In this document: piece by piece, positions 40,051-40,950 of the stretch
How the letters are laid out: each line of letters opens with the position of its first letter
Numbering within the stretch: position 1 is the stretch's first letter
From: an uncultured Synergistaceae bacterium
GTDB lineage: Bacteria > Synergistota > Synergistia > Synergistales > Aminiphilaceae
Direction of reading: 5' to 3'
Length of the DNA: 40,950 nucleotides
NCBI GenBank assembly: GCA_937868015.1
Contig: CALMLW010000288.1
Span: 1-40,950, forward strand
Position numbers and translations under genes: made by a program
The notes under the pieces: model-generated
What the model saw: the letters and a program-made list of their open reading frames with translations, nothing else
Databases searched by the model: none
Told to the model about the DNA's origin: nothing

Positions 40051-40458
40051 ATGGAATCTGTGGTGCGTTTCAGCGTTTCCATGGGACAATCCCTGCTGGA
40101 TGAGTTGGACGAGTGGATCGTCCGCAAGGGCATTCCCAACCGATCGGAGGCCCTTCGTCAACTGGTGCGCACCTTCGTGGCCGATTCTCGGTGGGAGGAG
40201 GGGCATGGAGACGTTTGCGGCAGCATCACCGTGACCTATGCCCACATGGCCCACGACGCCTGTACGGAGCTGACCCACGTCCAGCATCATTTCGGCGACG
40301 TCATCCTCTGCGCCTCCCACGCCCACATGGACGAAGATCACTGTCTGGAAGTCATCCTGGTGCGGGGGGGCGTGGGGCGAGTGCGACGGTTGGTGGAAGG
40401 GGTGTCGGGGATCAAGGGGCTGCGCAGCGTCCAGCCCTGCCTCACTTCTTTGGTATGA
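40051..40458 (+). CDS. nikR: Nickel-responsive regulator NikR
   Basis: A 135-residue NikR: a ribbon-helix-helix domain (residues 1-45, VVRFSVSMGQSLLDELD and RSEALRQLVRTF) and an ACT-like nickel domain. The square-planar nickel ligands are present as H79, H90, H92 and C98, matching E. coli H76, H87, H89 and C95. It represses nickel uptake or activates nickel enzymes depending on the species. No nickel transporter or hydrogenase gene is in the window. The ATG follows AAGGAGAGG. A longer frame upstream overlaps the promoter region and is rejected. Confidence 0.95.
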   Translation: MESVVRFSVSMGQSLLDELDEWIVRKGIPNRSEALRQLVRTFVADSRWEEGHGDVCGSITVTYAHMAHDACTELTHVQHHFGDVILCASHAHMDEDHCLEVILVRGGVGRVRRLVEGVSGIKGLRSVQPCLTSLV

Positions 40459-40560
40459 GCCCCGCCGGATAAGAGGCATCATCGCCACTAGGGAAGGCCC
40501 GCCCCCTTAGGAGTCCAGGAGAAAATCGGCTCCTTGTGTTGATCTTTTGGTTTTGGGGAC

Positions 40561-40590
40561 AAAAAAAAGGGGTCCCTTTTGGGGGCCCCT
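40561..40590 (-). terminator. rRNA operon terminator
   Basis: On the minus strand AGGGG (complement of 40586-40590) pairs with CCCCT (40568-40572) and CCC with GGG inside, closing an AAAA-containing loop. Eight T follow (40561-40568). It lies 30 bases beyond the 5S gene and faces nikR, whose own stop is about 100 bases away. Confidence 0.85.
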
Positions 40591-40619
40591 AAAGCGCAAA
40601 AAATAAGAGAAGGAAAAAG

Positions 40620-40738
40620 TTTCCGGCAACGACCTACTCTCCCACGGGTACCCCCCGCAGTACCATCGGCGCTGGAGGGCTTAACTGCCGGGTTCGGCAT
40701 GGAACCGGGTGTGTCCCCTCCGCTATGATCACCGAAAA
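40620..40738 (-). rRNA. rrf: 5S ribosomal RNA
   Basis: The minus strand gives a complete ~119-base 5S RNA: the 5' strand TTTTCGGTGATCATAGCG, the conserved ACACCCGGTTCCATGCCGAAC loop region split around 40690-40712, CAGCGCCGATGGTACTGCGG in the middle, and GGGAGAGTAGGTCGTTGCC near the 3' end. The ten terminal bases of each end pair to form helix I, which fixes the boundaries within a base or two. Confidence 0.95.
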
Positions 40739-40873
40739 CTTCCTTCCTTCTCCTAAAGCCACCGAAAACAAACGACCCATCTGACCACAAAGGACAGATC
40801 AGCACGATCATTTCCGGCAAAAACTTACCTAGCACACGGATAGTAACAAAAACGAAGAGATCGTCACCCGTGC

Positions 40874-40896
40874 CCCCTAGTACCTAAATACTGGGG
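40874..40896 (-). other. Hairpin in the 23S-5S spacer
   Basis: CCCC-T-AGTA (40874-40882) pairs with TACT-GGGG (40889-40896), with one bulged T, in the spacer between 23S and 5S. It may be part of pre-rRNA processing. The 40739-40907 spacer shows no tRNA gene. Confidence 0.4.
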
Positions 40897-40907
40897 AACA
40901 CCTGTAT

Positions 40908-40950
40908 GAGGTCAAGGCCTCGGTGTATTAGTACCGGTCGGCTCAACGCC
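40908..40950 (-). rRNA. rrl: 23S ribosomal RNA, 3' end only
   Basis: The minus strand at the right edge reads GTTGAGCCGACCGGTACTAAT and then a segment ending CTTGACC, the conserved 3' terminus of bacterial 23S RNA. The gene continues beyond the window. The mature 3' end is placed approximately. Confidence 0.9.

Noticed and set aside
40739-40907. A tRNA gene in the 23S-5S spacer.
   Set aside because: There is no TpsiC-arm consensus or acceptor-stem pairing in the spacer; only a short hairpin was found.
1-40950. CRISPR arrays, insertion sequences, prophage genes, integrases and tRNA genes.
   Set aside because: No direct-repeat arrays, transposase or integrase motifs or cloverleaf-forming tRNA sequences were recognised on either strand.

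Overview
The window is GC-rich and gene-dense and looks like chromosomal backbone of an anaerobic, diderm, Synergistota-like bacterium. This assignment is an inference from gene content: a TAXI-type TRAP binding protein, a PerR-type Fur protein, ThyX, a deoxynucleoside kinase, flagellar chaperones, a SpoIID-domain protein without other sporulation genes, NikR, a Bacillus-type TRAP (MtrB) protein and a glmS ribozyme. I recognised no insertion sequence, prophage, CRISPR array or tRNA gene. Almost everything from 2.6 to 26.6 kb and from 28.5 to 37.2 kb is on the minus strand.

Layout. 1-2.4 kb (plus strand): a PerR-like regulator, a CPBP-family membrane protease and a two-receiver response regulator preceded by an 11-codon coupled upstream ORF. 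2.6-9.2 kb (minus): the c-di-AMP / amino-sugar block cdaA-cdaR-glmM-galU, then a terminator, then glmS behind a recognisable glmS ribozyme. 9.3-17.7 kb (minus): dnaX-dnaE-mtrB-pyk-nfo, a tightly coupled set driven by a good sigma-70-like promoter upstream of dnaX; mtrB encodes the tryptophan-responsive RNA-binding protein TRAP with all ligand- and RNA-contacting residues kept. 17.8-21.4 kb (minus): a PfkB-family protein lacking key kinase residues, a two-CBS-domain protein, FliS, a FlgN-like chaperone and an exported M48 protease. 21.5-26.7 kb (minus): rpmE-thyX-DUF1385-prfA-prmC-trxB, with a clear promoter before rpmE and a thioredoxin reductase carrying an extra thioredoxin-fold tail. 26.9-28.3 kb (plus): a deoxynucleoside kinase and a charged coiled-coil protein of unknown function. 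28.5-36.2 kb (minus): yebC-ruvC-ruvA-ruvB-DUF2905-spoIID-queA-hutD and a stand-alone TAXI binding protein. 36.4-40.5 kb: nadE (minus), an uncharacterised radical SAM/HhH protein (plus) behind a structured leader, a nitrilase-family amidohydrolase (minus) and NikR (plus) diverging from a region with a perfect 13-base palindrome. The right edge holds the 5S rRNA gene and the 3' tip of a 23S gene on the minus strand.

How the parts fit. CdaA makes c-di-AMP, CdaR modulates it, and GlmM is both their usual partner and the enzyme after GlmS toward UDP-GlcNAc; the ribozyme gives product feedback on GlmS, so amino-sugar supply is controlled at both ends of one block. Release factor 1, its methyltransferase, ribosomal protein L31 and ThyX form a growth-linked unit, and RuvABC with YebC forms a recombination unit. 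The items most worth a second look are the TRAP protein and the GAG-rich leader of its own gene, the glmS ribozyme, the apparent pseudokinase/CBS pair, the thioredoxin reductase tail, and the radical SAM gene with its folded leader.
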